From NCBI GenBank assembly GCA_014773175.1, contig VXCM01000402.1, positions 280,281 to 344,280 of the forward strand: a DNA stretch of 64,000 nt. Reading direction: 5' to 3'. The position numbers and the translations under genes were made by a program. This document shows, piece by piece, positions 10,410 through 23,097 of this stretch. Position 1 is the first letter of the stretch, and each line of letters opens with the position of its first letter. This DNA comes from Lucifuga dentata. Taxonomy: Eukaryota; Chordata; Actinopteri; Ophidiiformes; Bythitidae. The notes beneath the pieces were generated by a model. That model was not told the DNA's origin, did not search any database, and saw only the letters and a list, made by a program, of their open reading frames with translations.

Positions 10410-11536
10410 CAGAGGTGGTTAGAGTAGCCAGAAACTGTACTCAAGTAAAAGTAATGTTACTTTATGATAATAGTAACTCAAGTATAATTAAGAGTAGTCA
10501 CCAAAATAGTTACTTGAGTGAGAGTAGTAAAGTATCTATTAAAAAGATTATTTGAGTAGTGAATAACTTTGACCAAGCTTATTCTTTCAAATAATCAACA
10601 AGCTATAAAATGCTCCTCTGAGGGGAAAAAAATAACGCAAAGTAGCCATATATAATACAAAAAAAATTCCAATACAATCCAAATCATATATATATATATA
10701 TATAAACAGTAGACAGTAGACAGTAATAAATAAAATATTTACCACATAACAAATCATGACATTTCTGGCATGGCCCCAAGACAGTTAGCTAGGTTAGCTT
10801 CATGAATTTACTCAGAATAGAACAGGAAAACCTGAGTTAGCATTAGCACCAGCAGCTAGTTAAGTAGCTAAAGTTGCAGCTTACCACCACATGTTTCCTC
10901 AAGTTCCATGTTGATTCTTAGAAGCTGAAATGTCCACATTTTTAGCGAGACAAAGATGCAATGCGTTATGTAGCTGATGGTTTTTCTAGACATTGAACGA
11001 ATAATTCCATAATTTTCCGCTGTTTCTCCACACCAGCCTTTCTCTTTTTAGAATCCATTTTTTGTCTAAGCGCCAAGATAATTATGAAAGAAAAAAATCA
11101 TGTTTGCTTCGTTTAAGTTCATACTAATTCATATTATATTATATGCAAAGGCACCAGCCGGCCCACCTATCAAGCCTGTCAAACCATCGTTGTCATGGAG
11201 ATGACGGGACGCTGAATGTGATTGGACCAAAACTCTCTCACACACACACAGTGGAGCAGTCGCACAGTGATGTCTCACAGTTAATAAAAAAGTAACGCAA
11301 AGAGTGCGACCAGATGTAACAGAGTAAAAGTATATGTTTTTCTTCATAAATATGCTCAAGTATGAGTTAAAAGTATCCTGCAATAAAACTACTCACTGAA
11401 GTACAATTTTGTGAAAAAAGTTACTTAAGTAAATGTAATGGAGTAAATGGAACGTGTTACTACACACCTNTTTTGTGAAAAAAGTTACTTAAGTAAATGT
11501 AATGGAGTAAATGGAACGTGTTACTACACACCTCTG
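10410..11536 (+). mobile_element. hAT DNA transposon, copy 1
   Basis: The element begins CAGAGGTGG and ends CACACCTCTG. It is flanked by the 8-bp duplication TGTATGAG (10402-10409) / GGTATGAG (11537-11544), seven of eight matching, which is diagnostic of hAT insertion. The subterminal GTACTCAAGTAAAAGTA words are typical of this abundant fish family. A second copy lies inverted at 23.1-24.3 kb. It carries only a remnant reading frame (10966-11058, minus), so it is non-autonomous. 11407-11469 and 11471-11533 are an artefactual 63-bp duplication around N 11470, so the true element is 64 bases shorter than it appears. Confidence 0.88.
10966..11058 (-). pseudogene. Short basic hAT leader ORF (copy 1)
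   Basis: A 30-codon frame inside the hAT element starts MDSKKRKAG and continues KQRKIMELFV before ending at TAA. The copy at 23.6 kb has MDSKKKKGG and KQRTIMELFV at the same place, so the start and the lysine-rich, NLS-like stretch are shared by two diverged copies. I infer the residual N-terminus of the lost transposase. No catalytic region remains. Confidence 0.4.
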
Positions 11537-12904
11537 GGTATGAGCAGGCCTACCAATCCAAGATGGTAGGCTTCCTTTAAGTTGGAGTGGCTAGGTAAAT
11601 CAATCTCCACCTTGGCTGCTTTCCATTGTGGGCATCATTGGATATGCTAGACGATCGGCGCACCAGAGAAGGTATCCTGCTGGTTATGGTCAAAAAAATC
11701 TGCATCAACCTGGTCGTTTTATCGAAACACAGACAATAATCCAGCCAATCAGTTTTAACTCACCACCTTCACGACATTCCAGGTTAGGAGTTAAAACGCC
11801 CAGTGATAGATAGGTGAACTTGGCTGATGTCTGTTGAGGATAAGTAATGCAGTAATTGGTTGTGCCACTTTATGTAGTTGGGTTGAAAAGGAAATCTCAT
11901 CCATCAGTGGGTGAAAAGCTAACATCTAATATTTAATAAAAGAACACTACCAGTCATGTTGCATGCCAACCAGCACATGCACTCTTCACATACATGCTGT
12001 AGAGAGATCTCCCAGGCTCCTGTCTGTCTGCATAAATGATTTGAAAAGTCATTTCTCCATGCAGCAGATGCATAAGTAATTCTCAGTCTAAGTTTGTTTA
12101 TTTCTGTTGACACACACATCAACAAATGGAAGTGCCTGCATGCCGGTATGATGTTTGAGCCCATTTAGCTGTTGCCTTTGTGAATTAGCATTCTTGAATG
12201 GGTGGAGACACAGATGACTCTCTGCAGGGTGGCTGTCACCTTACTCTCAGGTGTCACGGGAAGACGCAGACATAAATAAGTGATGAGGATATTTTTAAAC
12301 CCCCCTCGTGAAATCAGAGATAAATTGATTTTATTCCTGCGAGGCCCGTCAGCAGTGCATATCCTCCTTTGATTCAGCCTGGCAGCCGGTGAAGAAGCTA
12401 TGAATTTTTTATTGTCTCACAAAATCAAGCCCCNCCCCATGGTTTCTCTCCCACTGTCTCCTTCTTGTCGGTTTCTCCTTCACCATTTCTTCTTAAATCA
12501 TTTATGTTTGTTGTCTTACCTTTCTTGCACTTGTGCATCTCTCTTCTGTCTTCCAGGTTTTTCTTTTTTTACTTTTCACCCAACTTACATTGCTGATTTA
12601 CTGCAGTATTCTTCAGCATGATGGCTTCTCATTGACTTTGACATCCCTGAGCAGCTCAATGTCAACGCTGGCGTGTTTGAACGCCTCTCAGTGCTTGTTT
12701 CAGTAACGTGACAAACCCATTGTCGTGGTTATCTTGTTGAGTTACGTCAGCGTGGCTGCCATCTTAAGAGACAGAGGTAATCTACTAGGTGTGAAGTGTC
12801 CAAACACTGTTGAAAGCATATACAAAGTGAGCCTTGGTCTCTAATAAAGAATGTATGACTGTAGAAAAGGTATGGGATTGTATCTTCCTTTACAGAAGGG
12901 CTAC
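11537..12904. other. Intergenic, no gene seen
   Basis: Mixed unique sequence, a single N in a short C run at 12434, and a pyrimidine-rich stretch at 12440-12600 whose translation is low complexity. No supported gene. Confidence 0.5.
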
Positions 12905-13135
12905 AGGTAGCAAAGTAGTTAGCATGGTCACCTACAGCAAGACATCCAGATCAGTTCTTCCTATGTTGAATTTTCATGTGTCCCGCGTCTGCGTAGTATT
13001 TCCTCTAGATGCTCCAGTTGCCTCCAACAGTCCAAAAACGTGTGCGATGTTAGATGCTCACCAAATGCATTCTGGGAGAGGCTCCAGATCCCTACAACCC
13101 TACATCCATCCATCTGTCGATGAATCTGAATGATG
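12905..13135 (+). repeat. SINE-like fish repeat, decayed copy 2
   Basis: It follows the same order as the repeat at 7.9 kb: AAAGTAGTTAGCATGGTCAC, ACAGCAAGA, GATGCTCCAGTTGCCTCCAA, CAGTCCAAAAACGTG, GAGAGGCTCCAG, then a CATCCATCCAT tail. It is much more diverged, so older or from another subfamily. Confidence 0.55.
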
Positions 13136-14685
13136 AATCTATCAATCGGCTGATCGATGGATGATACAAGTGTTCCTATATAAAAACCTAATATATGAAC
13201 ATATAATCCTGCACCAGGAGAGGTTAACATATACTGTATGCTACATACTGTTCAAAAAAAGCTAGCATGTTAGCAGTCTGGCTTTATGTTGATTGAGTAT
13301 TACGTATGTGTACCCCATATGTGTTAAACATACAGTATATATAAAACATATGTACACATATGCCAGGTTTGCAATGAACATATACTGTATATGGTTTAGA
13401 ATAACATATATACATGACATACAAGAATGATTTATAGATTTTGCACATATGTACGATAATGCATGTTTTGATGCAATATTGCAATAGATGAAAATTATCT
13501 ACTTTTAAATAAGGACATATATGGCATTTCCCATTTATGACACATAAATCCAATATGTGTACATTTATTATATAAATGGTAAGTGTATGTAAATTTTCCA
13601 ATTTTCCATACAATTAGAATGGAACATTTTGGTAGAAATGCAGCAGAACAATATAGATCACTTGTGGCCACTATTTATGCGAGTGGTGCTACATATATTT
13701 TCAAAGAGAGGACAGACAGACAGCATGCTGTACAGAAGCTGCAGCCATGCTGTAGCATATAGATCTCATCACATCTCATACAGATGAAATGGGCCAATGC
13801 AAGGAAGAGAAACAGAGAAGCAAAGGGAATAAGGATGAGGAGGTTTTGTTGATCTAAATTAAGTTGAAATCAATATGTGCCTCGTATCTCATTGTGACTC
13901 AGCAGCCTGCTTCTATGAAAACATCCTTGATTACTGTGCTGTTCTATATACTTTAATGCAAAGGGACAGAAGAACACAATGTTCCCATCATGCATCACAA
14001 GAGTATTGTCTGAAAAGATGCAGGTAAAAACAGTTTCCTTATCTAAACAAAATCCATTATTTAAACTGCAGGATATGTTACACTTAACAAGGCTTAAACT
14101 ATTCTGCTCCATGAAAATCCAGTTTACAGCTGCCAAACACACACATCACTCTCTAAGTGTTGATTTTTGGGACATGTTGATGGTCTGGAGGATTAAAGGA
14201 TATGCAGTACAATGCCTGTATGACATTAGCAGATTAACACTGTTCAGGCTGAGCTGTGGTGTGCTGTGCTGACAGCTGTTTTAAATTCTTACATTGGAAA
14301 AAAAAAAAAAAAANTGGAAAAAAAAAAAAAAAGATCTCAGCTTTCAAAATATTCCCCCATGACATTTCCTTGACCCATTTTCTGCAATATCTCTAAAAGA
14401 ATGAAGGAAATTGTGGTTAAAATTACATTTGCTTCCTCGAGTTAGCAGTTTGTTTGCCTTCTTTTAGAACTCCAAAAGCCATAGGCCAAAACAGTGTTAA
14501 ACATGACTTGTGTCCTCATGAGCATTTCTTCTCTTTCCTCCGTTTCTCATATTTCCCACCAGTCTCTGCTGTTCTGTATTTAAAAGAAAAGCAATCCCAA
14601 ATAATGATTTGTGGAGAGACTATTTGTCGTTAGTGCTTATAAAAGCTGCAGGGCTGTAATCTGTTAACCCTGCATCACTTCCATT
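13136..14685. other. Intergenic, AT-rich
   Basis: Many ATATGTACATA-type words at 13190-13620, followed by unique sequence. A single N at 14314 sits between two copies of TGG plus poly(A). No gene is supported. Confidence 0.5.
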
Positions 14686-14689
14686 AAAT

Positions 14690-15030
14690 CGCCTCTCATT
14701 AGCTTCGCAATGGTTTTAATAGACAGGAGCTCCTCAGTTGATGCTTCATCACGTTCTCTTCATTAACTTTTATTGTATTAGTGCTTCCTCAAATGCTGTG
14801 CACCAGCGTTCCTCTCTGCACCTTCAATAGGAGGCTTTAGCAGGGAGCTCGTCCCATAAAAAGCACCCAGCACCCCTTGTGTCTTATTAGCTGGCAATGA
14901 GAGTCTAATGAGAGAGACTCAGCAGTGTGGTTGCTTCTGCATCCTCTATTAAATCCGTGAGGTCCCAAACTGACAAGGTTGATATTAGCCAAAGCCCAAG
15001 GTCACAAACGCCGTCAAAGCCAACCAGCCA
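14690..15030. promoter_or_regulatory. Candidate conserved non-coding element
   Basis: A non-repetitive block with CTCTCATTAGCTTCGCAATG, TTAATAGACAGGAGCTCC, TCTTATTAGCTGGCAATGAG and TCTAATGAGAGAG. It is free of microsatellites and transposon ends and has no codon structure. It resembles vertebrate developmental enhancers in texture only. Confidence 0.25.
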
Positions 15031-16845
15031 CAATTTGCCAGTTGTCATGCTTGGATTAAACTGAGCATGCTGTATGTTATGTTAAAATCTGGTGATCCTG
15101 CTATCGTTTCCATAGCTAAGGGGTTAGAAAGGTTTTAGATGTGTAGAGAGGAGAGAAGGAGGAGGAATGTAATGGAGTAGGCAAGTAGATGACTTGATGA
15201 GAGGTGACGAGGCGAGAGAGAGGCTGAAAAAGGAGGGATGAAAGATGAGAGAAGGGAGGGAATATGCCTTGATGACAAGGTGAGTATATCCCTGTCGGTT
15301 CAAAGGAAGCGCCGTGACTCTATCTGAGTGAACTCTCCTGAGAGGAGCTGACAGATGGCTAGCTGGGTGGGTTCCCTTGACTCTTTCAGAATGAGAGAAT
15401 AGTGGAGAGGACAAACATGCTGTGGGTAGTGTGGAGGAGGAGGAAATAAAGCTGATGATGTCAAATCAGTACTTTTGTCTTTGTGGCAATCATTCTTCCC
15501 AAAATGTTCTTGATTTCTTGAGAAATTCCTTCTCGCCAAAACAGAGAAGCATCTCAGCATTTGGCATTTTTTGGACTTGATGCAGAATTTTTTGCAATGA
15601 ATCTGGGATTCTTTGCTGTCCTGTCTATCTTAGGGAATTTCAGGCTGACATTCGTTTGAAGTGTTGGATGGTATATAAAATGCTCCAGGGTTAGAGACTG
15701 TTTCATGGTTTTATTTTGAAGTTTTAGCCGTGCTTCCTGTCTTGTGTTCTTTATGTGCATTAGCTTGTTAAGTTCGTTCTTGTGTCTGGGCAGTCGCGTT
15801 TTTCATGTTGTTGCAGTGCTATATGACCTATTATCATATTAAATTCGGCAGTTTGTCGGATTCACCTGGTTTCCCGTTCTGCAGCATACATGCAAAAAAG
15901 TAAGTTTGTTAGTGGAGCGTAAGTTGTTCTGTAACTTTGCCATGTATGTGTGCTATTAGCTTATGTTAGCTTGTTTAGCTGTGGGGGGAGGGGCGCATGC
16001 ACGTGTAACTAATGCTGCCATAGATCTGAAAGGTATCCAATACAGTAAGTAGTTTTGCTTGAACCGCTGCAGGTTTTCTCTCTACAAAGCAGGAAGATGC
16101 ATTCAGGTTGTATAGAAAGATGTATAAAGTCTCATGTCACATGACTAGAACAGAAATCAGCGGGATTCTAGGTTCAGGGTTGAGAATGTGACAGAAACGC
16201 ATCATGAAAATGCATGCTTCATGAATCCTCCCAGCTAATTCAAAGACAACACAGAAAACAACAATTATATAGAAGATGGGTTTCCAATTCAGTAATCCAT
16301 TCATATTAAACTCCAATTATGTCTGAAAACAATTAGTTGCTAGTTATGCTGTCCAAATTATTATGCCAATTTTTGTTTGTGGTCTATGAAGAAAATTCTG
16401 AAATATGCAAATCTGTAATTGACATGAAAATGTAATAACAACAATGTTTGAAACATTCCTAGTTTATATTCCTATTTATTTTTTTTCCAAATTGATGTGT
16501 ATACCCCCATTTTTTTTTTATCTCAGGTTTATCTCTTATTGATCTCAGGTTTGAAATATTTTAATGGGAAGAATACAGAAAACAGATGAAATAAGCAGAA
16601 ACCACAAAAATAAGACCCAGAAATGCTTAGAGAGCTCTGAGTAAGTGTTTGAGGAAGAAAAACAGGTACCCTCTTCAGCATTTTATTTGTTTACAATAAA
16701 ACTGGGACATTGCTTTATATTATGGACCATCATTAACTGCAGCATAATCAGCCTTTAAGAGAATTGACAAAACGTTAACTTTAGTTTAAGTGGAGGGATC
16801 GATAAAGGGGCCCTGCCAGCTTGTGCAGAGTGAGAGGGCATTTTT
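15031..16845. other. Intergenic, no gene seen
   Basis: Contains purine-rich sequence at 15140-15265, a repeat-like stretch at 15780-16080 that could be an old transposon end, and AT-rich sequence after 16260. The minus-strand frames at 15124-15560 are low-complexity Ser/Pro and Leu-rich translations of the purine tract. Confidence 0.45.
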
Positions 16846-16849
16846 TAGA

Positions 16850-17335
16850 CGTCCTTGGGGGCCACTTCAAAACCTGAGGAACTTTCCTTTTTTCTATGCG
16901 CCTTTAAGTTTAGTGCCTGCAGTAAATTAGACTTGAGTTTTCTAATAGAGGACAAGCGTCCCCAGGCGAACAAAGAAAAGGAGAAAGGAGATTTCCAGGC
17001 GAAGGAACAGAGGAATGAATGGATGAGAGGGATGCAGTCCTGACTTTCCCAGTTAGCGTGATGTTAACCTGTCCAACTCCCAAAGGGCTATCCCACTTCC
17101 CCCATCACCCCTCTAAAAATAAACCAATCCTTTACCAGGCAAGGAGGAGGGCTACGCATCGTTCCTGAGCCCTCCTCGCCCACCCTCTTCCTGTCTGCAT
17201 CCTCTCAAACACTCCACCCACCCAGGAGGGAGCCGGTGATGTCAGCGCCGGCTGAGAGGTGATTAATCTAATCAGGTAATTAAGCGTTTGCTTGGTAAAG
17301 AATACATTAGGTAAGCTGTTTTTGTCAGGGAAAAA
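16850..17335. promoter_or_regulatory. Candidate regulatory block
   Basis: A repeat-free stretch whose right half (17220-17320) packs AGGTGATTAATCTAATCAGG and TAATTAAGCGTTTGCTTGG behind GATGTCAGCGCCGGCTGAGA. Several abutting homeodomain cores beside a CpG-containing segment are typical of developmental enhancers. No coding frame; conservation untested. Confidence 0.3.
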
Positions 17336-18081
17336 CAGAGTGTAGTCCTTCCAACAAAACTCCGGGCTAATTCAAAGGCTGGACAAGTAAGAACACAGAA
17401 AACAAGTACAATCAGGACAATGTGATGGAAAAATATAAAAGGCATCAAGGATTAGAGACAGAGCTGTTAAAAAAAAGAAAAAAAAAGCAACAGCTGACAG
17501 GATGACATATTTAAATGAACATACAATATAATGGAATGAGCTTCTCATTTTCAAGCGATCTAAAATTCAAGGCCAAGTGTTGGTTCTTTCACCATCTCTT
17601 TCAAATGTGCCTTTTTTTGTTCGCTCACTTACCTCTTGACTTTGTTTTATTTTTTATGAAAAGAAAGTGATTCTAGCTTTTCTTTGTCTCCTTTAGACAA
17701 TCACACCGGCGCTAATACCCTCTGATCACATGTAACACTGAATAAATGTGTTACTTTTGTAAATTTGTTAGCTGTACTCCTAAGGATGACAGCAACAAGC
17801 TAGCAGATGCTTGCGGCTACACAACATCCTCCACAGCAGAGAGCAACAAGGGCTTGTATGTCGTCTCGATTTCCCTATAATCAGCACCAGCCTGTTCTGA
17901 AGTGCTGACATCACATTTGGAGGATGATGTGTAAAAAGATGCTGCCAGTGGAGGAAACGTACCATTTACAGTGTACAGTTACACAGAAAATAAGTTCTAT
18001 TCGTGCAGGACTAGTGAGACTTTAAGTGATTTGTAAAAATTATGGGTCATCTGTGAGACTAAATCCTGTACAAATCCGCCA

Positions 18082-18114
<33 letters not shown>

Positions 18115-19845
18115 TCAGTATTAACATAAACAGCATAAGGACATGCATTGCTGCACTTGCTAAGGAAAGTTGTTCTGTTTTTAACAGGTTCCAAACATGT
18201 AACGTGCAATATGTGACATGCCAACCATATCCCATGACATTTCTTGGATTTTGATATGTAAATTTGAGTAAAATAAGACTTCATTTGCCCCATACAAATT
18301 TGGATGTATGAAACATGGTCACTGGGGTGAATCCCGAACCACATGACCTCCCAGATAATACTGTCCAAACCCTACATCAGTTTTATTTCTTCTCCAGCAT
18401 GACTCGTTTTTTTTTTTTTTTNTTTTTTTTTTTTTTGTTGTTGTGAGCCTCTCACTCTTTTCTTGGTTAGTTAGAATGATCTAATGGAAGAATTGAAGCT
18501 CATCCGAGTTTTTCATATATTGTGGACAAATGTCAGCTAAATGCTTAAAAAGAAAAGAAAATCCCGTAATCCTTCATAAAAATTAATTGAATACACAACG
18601 GGTCGAGCTACATTTTCAATTCATCGTGTTCTTGTCTTCAATGCAGTAAAGTGGAATGGGATCACTGGGATCACAAAGCACAGAGAAGCACTGGGAAGAT
18701 AAAAGTAAGTGAGCAGGACTTACACATTGTTATTTAGTCCAAATGCCAACTTTACACCCTGCGTGTCTATTTTTAGAGTGCATACTTTATGAAATTGCAG
18801 GCCATTTTTCAGGCTCTGAGAGAAAAATGCAGTCATTTTGATAAAAGCTCTGCAGGTAAAATGAAATGGAAGCATAATGTCACTGTACGTCACTGCTTTC
18901 CTGCAAACCCTCATACTTTGCATAACTTTTTGGAAGGTGACTGAAATCCGAGTATAATAACATCCAAGAAAGACGTGTGAATATAAGTGTAACTTTGGTT
19001 TCAGCTATACTACATGGAATCTGAGTAACAAGACTGGCTCCATTGTCAAGGTTCAATCATTTTTACTTAAAAAGACACTTCAGAAACACTCAAGCATTCA
19101 TTGAATTTAATTAAATCTGGTAAATTTGCTGTGCTGAATTGATTAATGTGTCCTTTCTTTAAAAACTTGGAAGCGGTGAGAAATGAGAAGCCAGAGACTC
19201 TTCAGTGACTGGCGGAGTGGATTCATCTTCCTCATCACTTACACTTTAACATAAACGAGACGCACCAGTCAAGGCAATGCTTGACTTTTCTCTTCATTCT
19301 AGAACACTGTTAAGCCAAAAAAAAATTTCAAAAGAAATTGAGAAATAATATAGGATAAAAAAAAACAAAAAAAATCTTATTTTTATTATACATTTATTAG
19401 GATTCATTTCTAGAAAAGTACTGGTTTTCTTCTGGACTGTAGAAGTCTAGACTTGGTTTAAAAATTACAAAACAACTTTTTATTATTGTGTAACTACAAT
19501 TAAAGAATAATTAAAAGGTAGAAGAAGAATCAGTGATGATGACGATAGTGATGATGGTGATGGTGTGTTTCCTGTGTGTTTCTGAAAGCAGTTCTGAGGA
19601 TGCTGATGTGTGTGTGGAGCAGAGCTCTGCAGATGTTTCAGAGAGGAGGTAGTCAAGGCTCCGGCTGTTGCTATGAGAGGTTAAAACCCGTTTAGCCACA
19701 CACCGTGCTTTAGCTAAACTTGAAATGCTTTCATTTCAGTCTTGCTTTTTGTAATATCCTGTTCACTGCAGCGCTGACCTTCCGTTAAATCATAACTGGT
19801 CAGTTTAATGAATGATCTGACTTCATCAAAGCATGATACACGTTA
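17336..19845. other. Intergenic with (AT)n and a poly(T) gap
   Basis: (AT)n at about 18092-18115; poly(T) with a single N at 18422; otherwise AT-rich and gene-free. The frames here are short and featureless. Confidence 0.5.
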
Positions 19846-20820
19846 GCAGCAAAGCATCTAACTATAAAGACAGAAATCTCTCTGTGGCACCATTATCTCT
19901 AGAACCTGACACTGTATGAAGTGATATTCGGCAGGTTTATTGCTCAGGACCCATGGACGTGCAGTGTCATGTGTGAAGTTGTTTGGATGAGCGGTTCTCA
20001 AATTGAGCTGTGCCAGTGTTGTGCCGAAAATTGCATCCCCTCTTCTGCCAAGATTTGCATTCCCACTGTAAATAATTTTCTGAAGATGAAGGAATGAAAT
20101 CAAGTTAAGAGCGCACATTTAGGATTATCTGGATGTGACAGGGTGAGTTTGGTGTATGTTACCCTCCTCGGGGCTGAGAAAAGAGGAGGTGCATTTTTCA
20201 GCAAGTGGCNAGTTTGGTGTATGTTACCCTCCTCGGGGCTGAGAAAAGAGGAGGTGCATTTTTCAGCAAGTGGCTCTTCTGCCGAGATTTGCATCCCCAG
20301 TGAAAATAACTTTCTGAAGATTAAAGAATGAAAGGACGTTAGAAACTCACATTTAGGGTTATTTTTGTGTGACATGGTGAGTTTGGTGCATTCAAGCCTC
20401 CTCAGGACCGAGAAAGGAGAGGATGCATTTTTCGGCAGAAGTAGCAAATGAATAAGAGTTGGAGGACTGAATCGCTGCTGCTCAGTACACTTACTGTAGG
20501 TACTACTGTTATTGCTACTAATAAGTGCCATAATCACTATTTAATAAAAGCTATTCAATGGAATAAATATTGTCTTGGATTACATTTATGATCCGCGAGA
20601 GGGGATGCAATTCTCAGCAGGAATGCAGTTTTTGGCACAACGCTGGTAAAAAGTAGTCCGCGTGGCAGAATATGCAGGATGCTCTCTGGTCGCGACAGCA
20701 TATGCTCCGGTCCACGGACACTGCAAACAAAGCTAGCTCATGAGGATGTGCAGAACAACATTATGGCAGGCTGCGGTGCACACCGTAAAGTCAGGCGCGT
20801 TCTGAACGGGTGCTGCACTA
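19846..20820 (+). repeat. Old repeat interrupted by a TIR element
   Basis: 19846-20012 and 20647-20820 together match, in order, the reverse complement of 61485-61791. Shared words include ATCTAACTATAAAGA, GATGAGCGGTTCTCAAATTG, GTAGTCC and GCAGCATAT. The 61.5-kb copy runs straight through the junction (GAGCTGTGCC directly to GGTAAGAAGTAGTCC), so here it was split by the element at 20017-20642. Family unassigned; no coding potential. Confidence 0.65.
20017..20642 (+). mobile_element. TIR element with internal repeats, nested
   Basis: The ends are inverted: TGTTGTGCCGAAAATTGCAT on the left, and CGTTGTGCCAAAAACTGCAT when the right end is read on the minus strand. Two diverged internal units of about 200 bp repeat TGCATCCCC, TTTCTGAAGAT, CACATTTAGG and GGTGAGTTTGGTG. 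The flanks are CCAG and CTGG where the empty relative has CCGG, which fits a 4-bp duplication decayed at CpG (inference). 20146-20209 and 20211-20274 are an assembly duplication around N 20210. No transposase remains. Confidence 0.55.
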
Positions 20821-21143
20821 GTCTAACTTAAAGCTAAAAACAGCTGAAGCACAGCTCAATGCAAACATAATTACTGTCTCACCTCAGGAAAAAAGATAAA
20901 AAGCAGAAAAATGAATTGAAACAGACATGTTTCATTAAACACCTAATAGAAACTGGCATAAGAATGGAGTGAATTAGTAGAATGAGATGATTGAATAATC
21001 AGAGTGATATTAAAGGGTTATGAAGAGGATAGAAAATTACTTTTTACACTATGAAAGGAGGTCTGAGGAAGGTGATGTAGACCAAAAAAAAAAGCTTAAG
21101 TCAAACAGGTGTCTAGAGTGAGTTAATTTTAGGTGGAGTACAT

Positions 21144-21176
<33 letters not shown>

Positions 21177-22184
21177 GGAGATCAGCAGTTTTGGCTAAAG
21201 GTCTCCTAGCACCCCCTGCCCCTCAATCTCCTCATCGTNAAAGGAGATCAGCAGTTTTGGCTAAAGGTCTCCTAGCACCCCCTGCCCCTCAATCTCCTCA
21301 TCGTCTCCTCTTTCACGAGAAGAGCTTTCCTCAGATGGAGTCATGCTTGCTCGATTCTCTCCTTTTGCTCTCCGTTTCCTCTGCCATCACCAACGCCACC
21401 CCCCCCCCCCCCCNCCCCCACACACACACACACACACTCACACACACCCCCATCACATCTCGTGTTATTGGTCTGCAATGGAGCATGGCAGCAGATGAGG
21501 TCCTTTGACACAGACAGAAATACAAGAGGATCGAGCACCAATGAAAGAATACGAGCGCATTCCTGTGTGAGGGCCCCCTTTACTGACGCTATCTCACACC
21601 GCAGCTCATGCTGCTGCATTCACGAGTGAGAATGATGCATTCAAGCCCAGACACTCTCTCTCTCTCTCTCTCTCTCTCAGACATAACACACACACACTCC
21701 AGCCTCCTCTGGTGTCTAACCTGAAATTTCTTTCTCCTGGCGGGCTGCAGACTGGTGTCGGTACTCTAGGTAACGTGATCCAGCGCTTCTCTTTGTGGTG
21801 CTAATGTATTTGCAGCCCCCCACCCTTGAGGCAGCAATTTTTTTTTTTTTTATCAGCCTGTGAAAGTTAGTTAAGTGCTACAAGAAGAGGAACGACATGG
21901 AGGTGGGGGTAGCTGTGTTGACTAAATCGTGCCCTCAGCAACCTTTGGCGCATGAGACGACGTGAAACCACCCCCCCTAAACACACGCTAAACACCGGTA
22001 TGATTACTCAAAAATTTTCCCAGATTTAGAGAATGATTGAGGGTGAGAACTGGGAACAAATTAAGTCATCACGGAAAAGGAGAGGGAGGGGGTTAGGAAA
22101 GGGAAGAGGGAGTAATTGGTGGAGATGAGATGATAAGATAAGAATAACTCCTCTATTTTATTTTCTCTGTGGAGTTAATACACC
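20821..22184. other. Intergenic, microsatellites and gaps
   Basis: (CA)n at 21142-21173; an artefactual 65-bp duplication 21174-21238/21240-21304 around N 21239; poly(C) with N 21414 running into (CA)n to about 21437; (CT)n at 21652-21678. Frames here mostly translate repeats. No gene is supported. Confidence 0.6.
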
Positions 22185-22405
22185 TAACCAGCGGCCTGCT
22201 GTGTGTGTCGCCTGACTGCTCTGAGCACATATGGCTGCATGTCAGGAAACGCTTGATCGGTCATAGCTGGTCGCATATTTCAACAGGCTAATTGGTGTAA
22301 TGTATGCAGTTGTAAGCACATTAAGCTAATTAATGTACAGTTGAATTGTCAAGATGCAGCGACCTTTGCTTCTTCTTAGCGTTGTATCTGACAGGTGCAT
22401 GGAGA
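22185..22405. promoter_or_regulatory. Candidate conserved non-coding element
   Basis: A repeat-free block containing GAGCACATATGGCTGCATGT, ACAGGCTAATTGGTGTAATG and TTAAGCTAATTAATGTACAG. The clustered TAAT cores and E-box-like CATATG suggest enhancer sequence. Texture evidence only. Confidence 0.3.
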
Positions 22406-23035
22406 AAGAAAAAAAAATTTCCTCAGCGCCATCTTTAAAAAAGTAGTTTGAGTAAGAAAATTAACAAATCAGACAGATAATGTCACTAACTCAAATAGAT
22501 CAAGTCAAGTTGATTTAATGCCATCCACCACAATAAGCATTTAAAGGTGAATGAAGCTGCATTCAGGGACACAGTGAATGTAGTTTTTAAAAAAAAAAAA
22601 ACAGAGGACATTAAAAACAGTTCCAATCAGACATACATGGTGCAAACAAGATATAGAAATGTTACGGAAATGTGTTTTGGTCTAATTCCAGGTAACCAAT
22701 GAAGGAGGAGTCAGTGTTTGACTTGCTGCATTGGCACCAATCAGAAAGCAGCAGTTCTTAGGAAATGATGCATTTTATTTCTTTATACATGAGTGCATAG
22801 TAAGGCCAGGTACTTTGTATGAAGGTAATGTAACATCAGCGGCTCAGAAATGGATTGTCTGCATGTCCTGCTATTCATCTTCCACTTGTCTAGAAAGTTG
22901 TTAAATCACTGAACTGGAAAAATCATATTTCACAATGACCGCACATGGCGACCGGGACAGCCACCGCAGCACGGGGCACTTTAGCTCCGCTGGGATTCCG
23001 CCTGGTCTTCTTTCTAGACTTCACATTTCAGTTGC
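22406..23035. other. Intergenic, no gene seen
   Basis: AT-rich sequence with poly(A) at 22588-22600. The frame from 22945 starts beside a repeat and runs into the hAT element at 23098, so it is not a gene. Confidence 0.45.
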
Positions 23036-23097
23036 GTAGATTTTTCCACTTCATGCAGCAGGAAGGTTCCTCGGACCAGAACATGGGCTCTCTCCTG

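Noticed and set aside
15780..16080. Possible LTR of a retrotransposon
   Set aside because: No second LTR, primer-binding site or TG...CA ends found nearby.
21142..21678. Repeats spaced like a CRISPR array
   Set aside because: They are CA, C and CT microsatellites plus one assembly duplication, in a eukaryotic genome.
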